The notes under the pieces were generated by a model. That model made no database searches. It was not told the origin of the DNA and saw only the letters and a list, made by a program, of their open reading frames with translations. DNA of 47,585 bases from Oceanobacillus jordanicus (lineage in GTDB: Bacteria; Bacillota; Bacilli; Bacillales; Amphibacillaceae), in assembly GCF_022095695.1 (NCBI RefSeq), contig NZ_JAIFZM010000022.1:1-47585 (forward strand), in the 5' to 3' direction. Positions 26,897 to 35,852 of the stretch are shown piece by piece (the first letter of the stretch is position 1; the number at the start of each line of letters is the position of its first letter). The position numbers and the translations under genes were made by a program.

Positions 26897-27910
26897 ATGG
26901 AAGCCGAATATATATTGCAGTCGTATTCTGTATACCCATTGACTATAGAAAAGATTACGAAACGTTTATGGAAAATAAGCGATGGAAATCGCAACTATGC
27001 ACTAAAAGAAAGCAAGCTGTCTTCCAGTACGATCGCAAATTGGGAAAAGTCGTTTAAATTGGCTGAGTATCATCAGCTACATGCTATTTTGCCAGTATAT
27101 ATGACAAGAAATGGTCAACTATATCAGGAACATCTCAGTAGCTTTTATTATCTTTCCCCATGGGTCGACCATGATAACGGTAGGGGCACGGAACGAAACA
27201 TTGCCGATTTTTATAGCAACCTTGGTGCTGTGCATGCAAAAACGAAACAGACTAAACAAATTGAAAAAGACACTTTCGTTCGTGAGTTTGGTACATACAA
27301 GCAGGCTTGTGAAACACTTTTTAATGAATTAAACAGAACGGTTGATCGTTTTGAGCGAAACCACTATATGTCTCCATTTGAATTATTGGTATGCTCACAG
27401 TTTCGCGATATTGAAATGGTTTTTCAAGTTTTGAATAATCGCCTGGATCAACTTGTTTATGTGTCCAACGATGAGCAAGTAACCTGGAATAGTAGTTTTT
27501 GTCATGGGCAGTTAAGCAGAGATCACATAGTGCATCATAACAATGCCCAGCTTATTAATTGGGAACAAGCACGATATGAGAATGCTACAATGGATTTAGT
27601 GCGTTTTTATCGTTCCGAAACGCTTGATTATGATGCTCCAATATCTGCATATACTGAGGAATTTCATTCTTACATAAAGGAAAATGAACTAACTGAAAAA
27701 GAGTTACAGCTTTTAACAATCCATTTACTGCACCCATCTTCCTATTTTCGGTTAGTTCAAGAATATCTTGAAGACCCTTCAAACCAAACAATGTTAGCAA
27801 GAACGAGACAATTACAACGTGCATACAGACAGCTGACTTTTGGCCTGAAATGGTCTGATTATGTGGAAAAGGAGCACGAAACAATTAATTTTGATGATCT
27901 AGATAGCTAA
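26897..27910 (+). CDS. ysxE: YsxE, spore-coat protein of the CotS/kinase-like family
   Basis: The 337-residue protein has the aminoglycoside-phosphotransferase-like fold shared by coat proteins CotS, CotI and YsxE. N-terminal lobe motifs include KRLWKISDGNRNYALKES with a likely ATP-contacting Lys. The catalytic loop region reads FCHGQLSRDHIV in place of the usual HGDxxxxN, and the metal loop is INWEQARYEN rather than a clear IDWE. Family members are found in the coat; whether they phosphorylate anything is unclear, and the changed loop suggests weak or no kinase activity. In B. subtilis ysxE follows spoVID and works in coat encasement. AAGGTGGTGA precedes the ATG. Its last four bases overlap the stop of a minus-strand gene. 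Confidence 0.9.
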   Translation: MEAEYILQSYSVYPLTIEKITKRLWKISDGNRNYALKESKLSSSTIANWEKSFKLAEYHQLHAILPVYMTRNGQLYQEHLSSFYYLSPWVDHDNGRGTERNIADFYSNLGAVHAKTKQTKQIEKDTFVREFGTYKQACETLFNELNRTVDRFERNHYMSPFELLVCSQFRDIEMVFQVLNNRLDQLVYVSNDEQVTWNSSFCHGQLSRDHIVHHNNAQLINWEQARYENATMDLVRFYRSETLDYDAPISAYTEEFHSYIKENELTEKELQLLTIHLLHPSSYFRLVQEYLEDPSNQTMLARTRQLQRAYRQLTFGLKWSDYVEKEHETINFDDLDS

Positions 27911-28095
27911 ATCCACTCCAAATAAAAAGCTATAAAGACCCCAACGATTAAACCAAGTAAAAAAACATCAAATGTAGTCGGAAAAAATAATGTGCGGACT
28001 AACTGAAATATCAGGATAGGTAATGTGACCTTTTCGGCTACAAATAAGCAGTTTCTTGCCCATGGTGGGAGTTTATACCGGTAATAACGGGCCAT
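27907..28095 (-). CDS. Small two-segment membrane protein of unknown function
   Basis: The 62-residue protein starts MARYYRYKLPPWARNC and then has two hydrophobic stretches, about residues 21-36 (KVTLPILIFQLVRTLF) and 43-60 (DVFLLGLIVGVFIAFYL), ending LEWI. AAGGAGAAG is well placed before the ATG, so translation is likely. The gene is convergent with ysxE and the two stop codons share bases in CTAA. A sigma-K-like promoter lies about 45 bases upstream, and the neighbour is a coat gene, so a role in the mother cell is possible. I do not recognise a named family. Confidence 0.75.
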   Translation of the reverse strand: MARYYRYKLPPWARNCLFVAEKVTLPILIFQLVRTLFFPTTFDVFLLGLIVGVFIAFYLEWI

Positions 28096-28141
28096 TATAA
28101 TCTTCTCCTTTCTACCCCTTCACTTTTGGTGTGTGTTTTAA

Positions 28142-28170
28142 TATACTATGTATAAACATAGGGTGATTGT
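28142..28170 (-). promoter_or_regulatory. Possible sigma-K promoter of the small membrane protein gene
   Basis: On the minus strand ACA is followed after 17 bases by CATAGTATA, which fits CATANNNTA. The same region is partly palindromic (CTATG with CATAG), so the match may be chance. Confidence 0.4.
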
Positions 28171-28190
28171 GCAACCCTGCTAAATAATAG

Positions 28191-28219
28191 TTGACGTAAA
28201 TACAGCTTAACTATAAAAT
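28191..28219 (+). promoter_or_regulatory. Sigma-A promoter of the valS T-box leader
   Basis: TTGACG (28191-28196) and TAAAAT (28214-28219) are 17 bases apart. A further TATAAT lies at 28232-28237 with only a poor -35. Confidence 0.62.
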
Positions 28220-28226
28220 GTATCTA

Positions 28227-28493
28227 GATATTATAATAGTGATGATGGAGAAGAGTACAGAATGAGCTGTCTAAAGAGAGGGAAACAGATGGTGAAAGTT
28301 TCCCGGCTGAGCGTATTCTGGAAGGTCGCTCCTGATGCTGCATCTTTGAACGCTTACGTTAGTAGGAGAATGCCGGTTACGAACCGTTATCAATTAATGA
28401 AGTGTACAGGTCTGTATGTGACCTGTAAACAAAGGTGGTACCACGGAAATTAGAACTTTTTCGTCCTTTTTATAGGATGAAAGGGTTTTTTTT
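28227..28493 (+). ncRNA. T-box riboswitch specific for tRNA-Val
   Basis: The valS leader has the T-box parts in order. Stem I has the GGGAAAC / GTTTCCC arm closed by a GGTGAAA-type apical loop at about 28280-28305. The specifier region GAAGGTCGCTCC has GTC, a valine codon, at 28325-28327. The T-box sequence AAGGTGGTACCACGG ends at 28446, and a terminator hairpin (28454-28487) is followed by eight T residues. The TGGT bulge pairs with ACCA, matching the A discriminator expected for tRNA-Val. Uncharged tRNA-Val should stabilise the antiterminator and raise valS expression. The 5' end is set from the predicted promoter. Confidence 0.93.
28454..28493 (+). terminator. Intrinsic terminator of the valS T-box
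   Basis: AACTTTTTCGTCC (28454-28466) pairs with GGATGAAAGGGTT (28475-28487), with three G-T pairs, followed by a T run. It is mutually exclusive with the antiterminator that uses the T-box sequence. Confidence 0.9.
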
Positions 28494-28635
28494 ACGTTAA
28501 AAAGTATGAGATTTTTAGCAAGGGAAAAGGGACGACGTAGCTAAAAATTTGAAGTACCAAGTATAAGAAAAACGTACACATTCGTTAACCACTAGCGATT
28601 GCTATTTTTTCTAAATGAAAAAAGGAGGATGAAGT

Positions 28636-31281
28636 ATGAGTGAACAAGAAAAACAAGCACTGTCTGCAAAGTATAACCCGCAGGAAGTAGAAGAAAACAG
28701 ATATCAATTTTGGCTAGATGGAAAGTATTTTGAAGCAGAGGGAAAGGATTCTAAGAAAGAAGCCTATTCTATTGTAATTCCGCCACCTAACGTAACAGGA
28801 AGACTCCACCTAGGTCATGCATGGGATACGACGATGCAGGATACGATCTCAAGAATGAAGCGAATGCAGGGATATGATGTACTATGGCTTCCTGGTATGG
28901 ACCATGCTGGCATCGCTACTCAGGCCAAAGTAGAAGCGAAGCTAAAGGAACAAGGAACCAACCGCTATGAGTTAGGTAGAGAGAAATTTCTCGAAACTGC
29001 CTGGGAATGGAAATCCGAATATGCAGATTTTATCCGTTCACAATGGGAAAAATTAGGCTTAGGATTAGATTATTCTCGTGAACGCTTTACGCTTGATGAA
29101 GGTTTGTCAGAGGCAGTTAAAGAAGTGTTCGTTAAATTGTATGAAAAAGGCTGGATTTATCGTGGTGAATATATTATTAACTGGGATCCGAAAACCAAAA
29201 CTGCGCTTTCAGATATTGAGGTTATTTACGAAGAAGTACAGGGGAAATTTTATCACTTACGTTATCCAATTAAGGATAGTAACGAGTATATCGAAATTGC
29301 CACCACTCGGCCTGAAACGATGCTTGGTGATACAGCAGTTGCCGTACATCCGAAAGACGAGCGTTATAGCCATTTAATTGGTAAGAAAGTTATCTTACCA
29401 ATTACTGGTCGGGAGATAGAAATTGTTGCCGATGATTATGTAGATAGAGAATTTGGTTCAGGAGCTGTTAAAATAACTCCCGCACATGATCCGAATGATT
29501 TTGAAATAGGAAATCGACACAACCTGGAAAGAGTCCTTGTTATGAACGAGGATGGAACAATGAATGAAAAGGCTGGGAAATACGAAGGTTTAGATCGTTT
29601 TGATTGCCGTAAGCAGATAGTGAAGGATCTTGAGGATATGGGCGTGCTATTTAAAATAGAAGACCATACTCATCAAGTGGGACATTCGGAAAGAAGTGGG
29701 GCAGTTGTAGAGCCTTATCTGTCTACCCAATGGTTTGTAGACATGCAACCACTGGCAGATGCTGCTGTGGAAATGCAACAAACAGAAGATAAAGTCAATT
29801 TTGTACCAGATCGATTTGAACGCACCTATCTGAATTGGATGGATAATATTCGAGACTGGTGTATCTCTCGACAGTTGTGGTGGGGCCATCGGATTCCTGC
29901 TTGGTATCATAAAGAAACAAATGAATTGTATGTTGGCAAAGAAGCTCCTGAAGACAGTGAAAACTGGGTACAGGATGAGGATGTACTTGATACATGGTTC
30001 TCTTCTGCATTGTGGCCATTTTCTACAATGGGCTGGCCAGATACAGATTCGGACGATTTTAAACGATATTTCCCAACAGGTGTATTGGTGACTGGATATG
30101 ATATTATCTTTTTCTGGGTCGCACGAATGATCTTCCAATCGAAGGAATTCACCGACGTTAAACCTTTTAATGACGTATTAATTCATGGATTAATACGGGA
30201 TGCAGAAGGCCGGAAAATGAGTAAATCCCTTGGAAACGGTGTTGATCCAATGGATGTCATCGAAAAATATGGAGCAGACTCTCTACGGTACTTCTTATTA
30301 ACAGGGTCTACCCCAGGGCAGGATCTGCGTTTCCATTGGGAAAAAGTTGAATCAACTTGGAATTTTGCCAATAAAGTATGGAATGCTTCTAGATTCTCAC
30401 TAATGAACATGGAAGGCTTTACGTATGAAGACATTGATTTGTCAGGGGAAAAATCTCTAGCAGATAAATGGATACTGGCCAGACTTAATGAGACAATTGG
30501 GCATGTAACAAAAAATAATGAGAAATACGAGTTCGGTGAAGCGGGTCGTCATTTATACAACTTTATATGGGATGATTTGTGTGATTGGTATATTGAGATG
30601 GCAAAGCTACCATTGTATGGTGAGGATGAAGACCGGAAAAAGACAACTCGCTCTGTACTTGCCTATGTTTTAGATCAGACGATGCGTATGTTGCACCCAT
30701 TCATGCCATTTATTACAGAAGAAATTTGGCAACAGTTACCACATAAAGGAACTTCTATCACCATTGCAAAATGGCCAGAAGAAAATCCTGCATTTGAAGA
30801 CGAACAAGCGGTAAATGAAATGAAACGTCTCGTTTCAATCATCAAATCAGTGCGAAATATTCGAGCTGAAGTAGACACACCAATGTCTAAACAAATTAAA
30901 CTGCTTATCCAAACCGAATCAGCCGTTATTTCAGCAGAGTTGGAACATAATCGTCATTATCTTGAACGTTTTTGTAATACAAGTGAGTTAGAGATAGCTG
31001 AGAAGGTTTCAGTACCTGAGAAGGCGATGAGTTCGGTTGTTACTGGAGCGGAGCTTTTCTTCCCACTTGAAGGATTGATTGACTTTGCTAAAGAAATAGA
31101 GCGGCTTGAAAATGAATTAGTAAAATGGACGAAAGAAGTCGAACGTGTTCAGAAAAAGCTAGCGAATCAAGGTTTCGTCAGCAAAGCGCCAGATCATGTA
31201 GTAGAAGAAGAGAAACAGAAAGAAAAAGATTATTTAGATAAGCAAGCCAAAGTGAAGGCAAGATTGCAGGAATTGAAATAA
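28636..31281 (+). CDS. valS: Valyl-tRNA synthetase
   Basis: This class I synthetase charges tRNA-Val and edits misactivated threonine. The 881-residue protein has the HIGH motif in [15 protein letters not shown] (about 49-63), an editing domain with [15 protein letters not shown], the [17 protein letters not shown] segment, and KMSKS at 527-531. The C-terminal coiled-coil arm begins near residue 815, with [19 protein letters not shown]. The family length is normal. AAGGAGG precedes the ATG, about 140 bases after the T-box terminator. Confidence 0.98.
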   Translation: MSEQEKQALSAKYNPQEVEENRYQFWLDGKYFEAEGKDSKKEAYSIVIPPPNVTGRLHLGHAWDTTMQDTISRMKRMQGYDVLWLPGMDHAGIATQAKVEAKLKEQGTNRYELGREKFLETAWEWKSEYADFIRSQWEKLGLGLDYSRERFTLDEGLSEAVKEVFVKLYEKGWIYRGEYIINWDPKTKTALSDIEVIYEEVQGKFYHLRYPIKDSNEYIEIATTRPETMLGDTAVAVHPKDERYSHLIGKKVILPITGREIEIVADDYVDREFGSGAVKITPAHDPNDFEIGNRHNLERVLVMNEDGTMNEKAGKYEGLDRFDCRKQIVKDLEDMGVLFKIEDHTHQVGHSERSGAVVEPYLSTQWFVDMQPLADAAVEMQQTEDKVNFVPDRFERTYLNWMDNIRDWCISRQLWWGHRIPAWYHKETNELYVGKEAPEDSENWVQDEDVLDTWFSSALWPFSTMGWPDTDSDDFKRYFPTGVLVTGYDIIFFWVARMIFQSKEFTDVKPFNDVLIHGLIRDAEGRKMSKSLGNGVDPMDVIEKYGADSLRYFLLTGSTPGQDLRFHWEKVESTWNFANKVWNASRFSLMNMEGFTYEDIDLSGEKSLADKWILARLNETIGHVTKNNEKYEFGEAGRHLYNFIWDDLCDWYIEMAKLPLYGEDEDRKKTTRSVLAYVLDQTMRMLHPFMPFITEEIWQQLPHKGTSITIAKWPEENPAFEDEQAVNEMKRLVSIIKSVRNIRAEVDTPMSKQIKLLIQTESAVISAELEHNRHYLERFCNTSELEIAEKVSVPEKAMSSVVTGAELFFPLEGLIDFAKEIERLENELVKWTKEVERVQKKLANQGFVSKAPDHVVEEEKQKEKDYLDKQAKVKARLQELK

Positions 31282-31410
31282 CGTTAAGTTAAAGAGGTCG
31301 TGACATAACTTATTTTATTTTATTAGTGAAAAACTAGACGCGATATAGGATCTCTTATTATCACACCTGAAATACACTTCAAAATTAGGATGTCACTTCT
31401 TTTGCAAATG

Positions 31411-31460
31411 AAAGTCCGAACTAGATTGAGTAGAAAACAATCATAGTTCGGACTTTTTTT
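31411..31460 (+). terminator. Terminator of valS, overlapping the end of the convergent ATP-grasp gene
   Basis: A perfect 13-base stem, AAAGTCCGAACTA (31411-31423) with TAGTTCGGACTTT (31444-31456), has inner GATTG with CAATC and is followed by a T run on the plus strand. The right arm and T run are part of the coding sequence of the minus-strand ATP-grasp gene. Confidence 0.85.
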
Positions 31461-32346
31461 GATAGAATTCTTCTGTTCCAGCCTGGTTCCTGTTCAATTC
31501 ATCTTTAATATGCTGAATATAGATCTTTAAAATATTGACATCACTAACAGCACTAAGTGTCCTCGAACCAACAATATCTTCTATTTCGTTAAACAGAAGG
31601 GTTCCTTTTTCATCCAATAAAAAATCGATACCAACCATTCCAAATTTAAATGAAGCGATGATTCTTTCAATTTGGCTTTGTTCCTTCTCACTTAATACAT
31701 AAGCTTCAGCAGATCCACCAAGTTTGTAATTGGCACGGAAGTCTTTGTCACTCTTTCGCAAGACTGCCCCGATTATTTTTTTCCCAACTACGAATACACG
31801 AATGTCTTTACCAAGTTGTACCTTACATGACTGGATCACCATATAGTCAGAATCTATGTAAGGGATTGATTGATCGAACATGGAGATATCCTCGATCAAG
31901 AATACCTGGGACCCACCTCTACCATGCGGTTCTTTTAAAACAAATGGAAAATCGATAGGAGGTTGTCCATGCAAAGCATCTTCTTTTCTAAGGAAAAAGC
32001 TGTCTAACATTGGAATACCTAATCGTTGTATAGCAAGATGTGTCATTGCCTTGTTGTTCGCCATATATGATATTGCAGATGAGTTAAAGACATGAATACC
32101 AATGAACTCAAGTTGTTTGCTTAACAATGTATCAATTGTTCTTATAACGGCAAAGTCTGGAAAGGAGACGAACTCACCTTTCCATTTTATTATGGGCTGA
32201 TCATTACTTATCCCAATGAGGAGATCTTCTCTGTAAATTAGGGAAAGCAAGACATCTTGCTGGGAAGCCTCTGATATAAACCAGTCTATATAAGAGTGAT
32301 TTTCCTCTGCTTTTTCTTTATCATAAATAAGCCACCCATTAATCAT
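31441..32346 (-). CDS. RimK-like ATP-grasp ligase, second of a tandem pair
   Basis: The 301-residue protein belongs to the RimK/alpha-L-glutamate-ligase type of ATP-grasp enzymes, which join carboxyl groups to amines through an acyl phosphate. Seen are Lys138 in FPFVLKEP, the flexible Gly-rich loop HGRGGSQVFL (141-150), GKDIRVFVVG, DFRANYKLGG (202-211), GIDFLL with Asp241, and NEIEDIVGSR. The usual metal-binding E-x-N is thus E254-I-E256 here. Its N-terminus MINGWLIYD resembles that of the upstream partner, so the two are paralogues that have drifted apart. It overlaps the partner by 8 bases. The substrate is unknown. FolC next door also adds glutamate, but it is divergently transcribed, so this is only suggestive. 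Confidence 0.82.
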   Translation of the reverse strand: MINGWLIYDKEKAEENHSYIDWFISEASQQDVLLSLIYREDLLIGISNDQPIIKWKGEFVSFPDFAVIRTIDTLLSKQLEFIGIHVFNSSAISYMANNKAMTHLAIQRLGIPMLDSFFLRKEDALHGQPPIDFPFVLKEPHGRGGSQVFLIEDISMFDQSIPYIDSDYMVIQSCKVQLGKDIRVFVVGKKIIGAVLRKSDKDFRANYKLGGSAEAYVLSEKEQSQIERIIASFKFGMVGIDFLLDEKGTLLFNEIEDIVGSRTLSAVSDVNILKIYIQHIKDELNRNQAGTEEFYQKKSEL

Positions 32347-33256
32347 GGCTATTCCTTTTTCTTCCGCTCTTAATAACTTCTAAAATATACTGCACCATAT
32401 AGTCGGCTACATTTATTCCAGTGCAATCAAACATGCTGCGTATATGGGCGTTAGAATTAATCTCACAAACGATGGGGTGTCCGTCCTCGCCAATAAGTAG
32501 GTCCACTCCAGCAAAATCTGCTCCTATTGCCTTGGTCGCGGCTATAGCCAACTCTTCTTCTTGAACTGAAGGAGTGTAAGTTTGCGTGGTGCCGCCGGCA
32601 GATACATTAGCGCGAAAATCATTCAATGATTGTCGTTTCATGGCAGCCACCACTTGATCGCCGACTACGTGAAGCCTAAGATCTTTTCCAAAGCTGGAGG
32701 AAATAAAAGCTTGATAAAGATATGGTTTTCCTTGGAGTTCAAGTATCTTTTTGTGTAGTTCGTCTTCGTCATGGATTAGATAAACTTGCTCGCCAAATGA
32801 CCCAAAAGCTTCTTTAATTATTAGAGGAAACCCGAGTTCTTTGGCAATGATATGTACGTCCTCTAAATGAGTATTGTCTTTCATAAATACCTTCGGGGCC
32901 ACAATAGTAGCTGGCAGGGGAATATCAAATTGGGATAGTTGCTGAAACGTAGCGATTTTGTCATCACTTACCTCAATTGCAGATGAACGATTGAACACTG
33001 GAATTCCAAGTAATTCCAGTTGCTTTGCAAGATAGATGTCTTTATCAGCGAAAACGACATAATCCGGTAATGATGGCAAATTATCAGATAAGATTTTTAT
33101 TTTATTTGTTTGTAATGATACAAGCAACTCATTATTTTTATAGATAGTTGTGGAACTCCCTTGCTTTAAGGCTGCCTCTTGTATCCATTCAGCAAAGTCG
33201 AGAAACTTATTACCTTTTAGACTTCCATTATAAACAATCCAACCGTGTAAATTCAT
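32339..33256 (-). CDS. RimK-like ATP-grasp ligase, first of a tandem pair
   Basis: The 305-residue protein has a full set of ATP-grasp residues. These are the central-domain Lys148 in FPLIIKEA, the loop FGSFGEQVYL (151-160), GKDLRLHVVG with Asp192 and Arg194, DFRANVSAGG (213-222), the metal ligands Asp252 in FAGVDLL and Glu265/Asn267 in CEINSNAH. The N-terminal part (MNLHGWIVYNG, then FADKDIYLAKQLELLGIPVFN) is the pre-ATP domain seen in RimK relatives. Relatives add glutamate to proteins, cofactors or small peptides; the acceptor cannot be told here. It is transcribed divergently from folC and followed by a diverged paralogue with which it may form a heteromeric enzyme or a two-step pathway. 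Confidence 0.85.
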   Translation of the reverse strand: MNLHGWIVYNGSLKGNKFLDFAEWIQEAALKQGSSTTIYKNNELLVSLQTNKIKILSDNLPSLPDYVVFADKDIYLAKQLELLGIPVFNRSSAIEVSDDKIATFQQLSQFDIPLPATIVAPKVFMKDNTHLEDVHIIAKELGFPLIIKEAFGSFGEQVYLIHDEDELHKKILELQGKPYLYQAFISSSFGKDLRLHVVGDQVVAAMKRQSLNDFRANVSAGGTTQTYTPSVQEEELAIAATKAIGADFAGVDLLIGEDGHPIVCEINSNAHIRSMFDCTGINVADYMVQYILEVIKSGRKRNSHD

Positions 33257-33342
33257 GAGAATGCTCCTTTCTGCTATACTAATTCTAGTTTAAGATTTCT
33301 AGAACTTAAACTATCATAATACACTATAGGTAGGGGATATAT

Positions 33343-34623
33343 ATGTTTGCAACATTTGACCAGGTGGTTGATTTCTTTGAACAAAGAAAAACCTTCGGAA
33401 TTAAACCTGGCCTTGAGCGAATACAAGCACTATTGAGACTTTCCGACGAACCGCAAAAACGGATGAAAGCTATTCATATTGCTGGTACGAACGGCAAAGG
33501 GTCAACCTCTCATTTCTTAAAAGACGCACTTATAGCCAATAACTACAAAACAGGGCTATTTTCTTCACCTAGTCAAACGTTAACTGGGCATATTTGGAAC
33601 CAAGACAGACCAATCACCGAAAGTGAGTTCATCATAGAGCTAAATAGGCTTTACCCAGTTATTAACGTACTCGATGAGCAGGATATGCATCCGACAGAGT
33701 TTGAGATTATGACAGCAATCGCATGTCTCTATTTTTCCCAGCATACCGATATTGCTGTTATAGAGGCTGGTATGGGTGGTAGAGAGGATACCACAAATTG
33801 TTTTGTACCGATCCTATCCATTATAACAAATGTGGCTATGGATCATACTGGCTTTTTGGGCGAACGTATAGAGCAAATTGCTTTCCATAAGGCAGGCATT
33901 ATAAAAAATGGAATACCTGTTATTACAGGTGATCTGAAGCTGAATGCAAATCGCGTCATTGTAGAGGAAGCAAACAGGTGTGAAGCAGATCTTTATCAAC
34001 TCGGCGACCACTTTACCATTCGTACACCAGTAATTAAAAACGATTTACAGCATGTGACGTGGCAGGATGGCTCTCCTATGACTCACACATTGCAACTGCA
34101 AATGAAAGGCGTTCACCAGGCGGAAAATGCTGCTTTAGCAGTAAAGGCAATAAAACTACTTAAGCAAAAAGGTTATATGATGGATCTACCTGTTGCCCTA
34201 ACAGCTATGAAGCATACAAGAGTGCCTGGAAGATTTGAGCAAGTTTGTCGTGATCCGCAGGTGATCTTGGATGGTGCACATAACCCAGACGGAATTGAAT
34301 CTTTTCTTTCTTCTGTACAGACCTATTATCCGAGCAAGGAAAGGCATCTTTTGTTTGGTGTTTTTAAAGACAAAGACGTGGAGGCAATGCTAGACAAACT
34401 GCGGGCTTATTTTGCTACGATAACCTTAACAACGTTCGATCATCCTCGTGCAGCTAGTAAAGGTGATCTTCAATCATTTCTTGTTAACGATCCTTCTCTG
34501 TACTTTGTTCCATGGCGTGAAGCGGTTAACGCAATGAATGATGCAAACGCTGTGTATTTCATTACAGGCTCTCTTCACTTTATTATGCAGGTTGAAGGCT
34601 TTTTCGATATATCTAAAAGGTAA
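33343..34623 (+). CDS. folC: Folylpolyglutamate synthase/dihydrofolate synthase
   Basis: FolC adds glutamate to dihydropteroate and to folates, retaining them in the cell. The 426-residue protein is a Mur-ligase relative with the P-loop IAGTNGKGSTSHF (46-58), the FSSPSQTL segment, IEAGMGGREDTTN, TNVAMDHTGFLG with its metal-binding His, the KAGIIKNG lysine loop, and VILDGAHNPDG in the C-terminal lobe. The first Ser-Pro region reads SPSQTLTGHIW, close to the usual SPHL form. TAGGGG-like bases precede the ATG. In B. subtilis comC follows folC; here spoIIB follows directly. Confidence 0.96.
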   Translation: MFATFDQVVDFFEQRKTFGIKPGLERIQALLRLSDEPQKRMKAIHIAGTNGKGSTSHFLKDALIANNYKTGLFSSPSQTLTGHIWNQDRPITESEFIIELNRLYPVINVLDEQDMHPTEFEIMTAIACLYFSQHTDIAVIEAGMGGREDTTNCFVPILSIITNVAMDHTGFLGERIEQIAFHKAGIIKNGIPVITGDLKLNANRVIVEEANRCEADLYQLGDHFTIRTPVIKNDLQHVTWQDGSPMTHTLQLQMKGVHQAENAALAVKAIKLLKQKGYMMDLPVALTAMKHTRVPGRFEQVCRDPQVILDGAHNPDGIESFLSSVQTYYPSKERHLLFGVFKDKDVEAMLDKLRAYFATITLTTFDHPRAASKGDLQSFLVNDPSLYFVPWREAVNAMNDANAVYFITGSLHFIMQVEGFFDISKR

Positions 34624-34770
34624 AGTCTGTCGTTTAAATTGATTAGTTATGTTTTGAAACGGCGATTTATGTCTAAAGGTTTTTTGATAGTGTGACAAGA
34701 TTCTTCTTACTTTTCAAACGACGTATGCTAGAGTGTGTGTAACTACCATTCCAGTATCGGAGGGGAAAAT

Positions 34771-35676
34771 GTGGACAAGGACAAAATGGTCGTGTTGTGG
34801 GAAAACGGGAAGCAGATTAAGGTGAAAGTAAATACCTCTTCAAGTAAATTGTCTGACCCCCGGTCCAAGGAAGAAGCAGCAGCATCGGTGGAACGACTGC
34901 AGGATAATGAGGACGTACCACTTTTTCAAAGAAAGATGCCGAATAAATATAATTCAAAATCGAATAAGCCTAAACGTTGGGGTGCTCTTAAGCCTGTTTT
35001 GCTTACCATTGCCTCTGCATTGGGGGTAGGGACATTATTGGGAATCATCATGCTTCGAATGTTTGGGACGATTGATCCAGAGGTACCAACAAATGGTAGC
35101 GCTGCTGTCCCGGCAGAAATAGAAACAGCTAATAAGGAAAGTAGTAATGCCGAAGTAGCACTTGAACCAGTGAACGCTTTTGTTTTACAAGCAGGTGTTT
35201 TTTCAGGGAGAGAGAATGCTTCAGAATGGGCTGAAACATATAAAGAAGCCGGCGTATCGACCATTTTGTGGGAGAAAGACAATCAATTCTATCTCCTGGC
35301 AGGAATGGCACAAGATAAAGAGGGAGCAACACAGCTTCGGGACGAGATGACCAAGGACGGGTTAGAATTTTATGTGAAGGAATGGAGTACTGGAGCAGGT
35401 ACGTTGCATGTATCAGAAGATAACAAAGCTTGGTTAGAACAGTTGCAAAAAAATTGGATTGAAACCAAAAAGGGACTTTCTAATGAACGTCCTTTTGAAA
35501 AAGAAACATGGGACAAGTTGGCTCAACTAATACCCAAACAAGCTGGTCAATTCAGTGCACTTGCTGAAGAAGTGAGAAACAGCGCGGAATTGGCAGAAGA
35601 TTTATCTTCACAGAAGGCACAGCATCAACTTCTTTTGTTGTGGAATCTCTATACGAATTCAGCGGATAAGCAATAA
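34771..35676 (+). CDS. spoIIB: SpoIIB, septal peptidoglycan remodelling protein
   Basis: SpoIIB localises to the polar septum early in sporulation and helps septal wall thinning and the start of engulfment. The 301-residue protein has a cytoplasmic basic head (about 1-72), one membrane segment (about 74-96, PVLLTIASALGVGTLLGII) and an external part. The external part holds a SPOR domain (about 136-205), seen as FVLQAGVFSGRENASEW and FYLLAGMAQDKEGA, which binds denuded glycan strands. GTG at 34771 is chosen because CGGAGGGGA precedes it and VDKDKMVVLWENGKQI matches the usual beginning. A longer frame upstream has no such site. Position between folC and radC agrees, although maf, which follows spoIIB in B. 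subtilis, is missing. Confidence 0.9.
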   Translation: MDKDKMVVLWENGKQIKVKVNTSSSKLSDPRSKEEAAASVERLQDNEDVPLFQRKMPNKYNSKSNKPKRWGALKPVLLTIASALGVGTLLGIIMLRMFGTIDPEVPTNGSAAVPAEIETANKESSNAEVALEPVNAFVLQAGVFSGRENASEWAETYKEAGVSTILWEKDNQFYLLAGMAQDKEGATQLRDEMTKDGLEFYVKEWSTGAGTLHVSEDNKAWLEQLQKNWIETKKGLSNERPFEKETWDKLAQLIPKQAGQFSALAEEVRNSAELAEDLSSQKAQHQLLLLWNLYTNSADKQ

Positions 35677-35795
35677 TAGAGTAACTATAAACAATTAGAT
35701 TATCTAATGACTAACCTATTTAAATAAAGGATTTTATCTAGTAGAAAAAGCATATTTACCAAAAAGGCTAATGACGGAAATATTATTTTATAGAG

Positions 35796-35823
35796 TTGTT
35801 CTGCTCGCTAGTAATTATATAAT
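35796..35823 (+). promoter_or_regulatory. Probable sigma-A promoter of radC
   Basis: TTGTTC (35796-35801) and TATAAT (35818-35823) are 16 bases apart, about 30 bases before the radC start. Confidence 0.52.
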
Positions 35824-35852
35824 GGAGGATATCAAAGAAAGGATGATAGACG

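Noticed and set aside
28262-28453. A 63-codon frame in the valS leader
   Set aside because: It lies inside the T-box RNA, including the specifier and T-box sequence; no sensible product.
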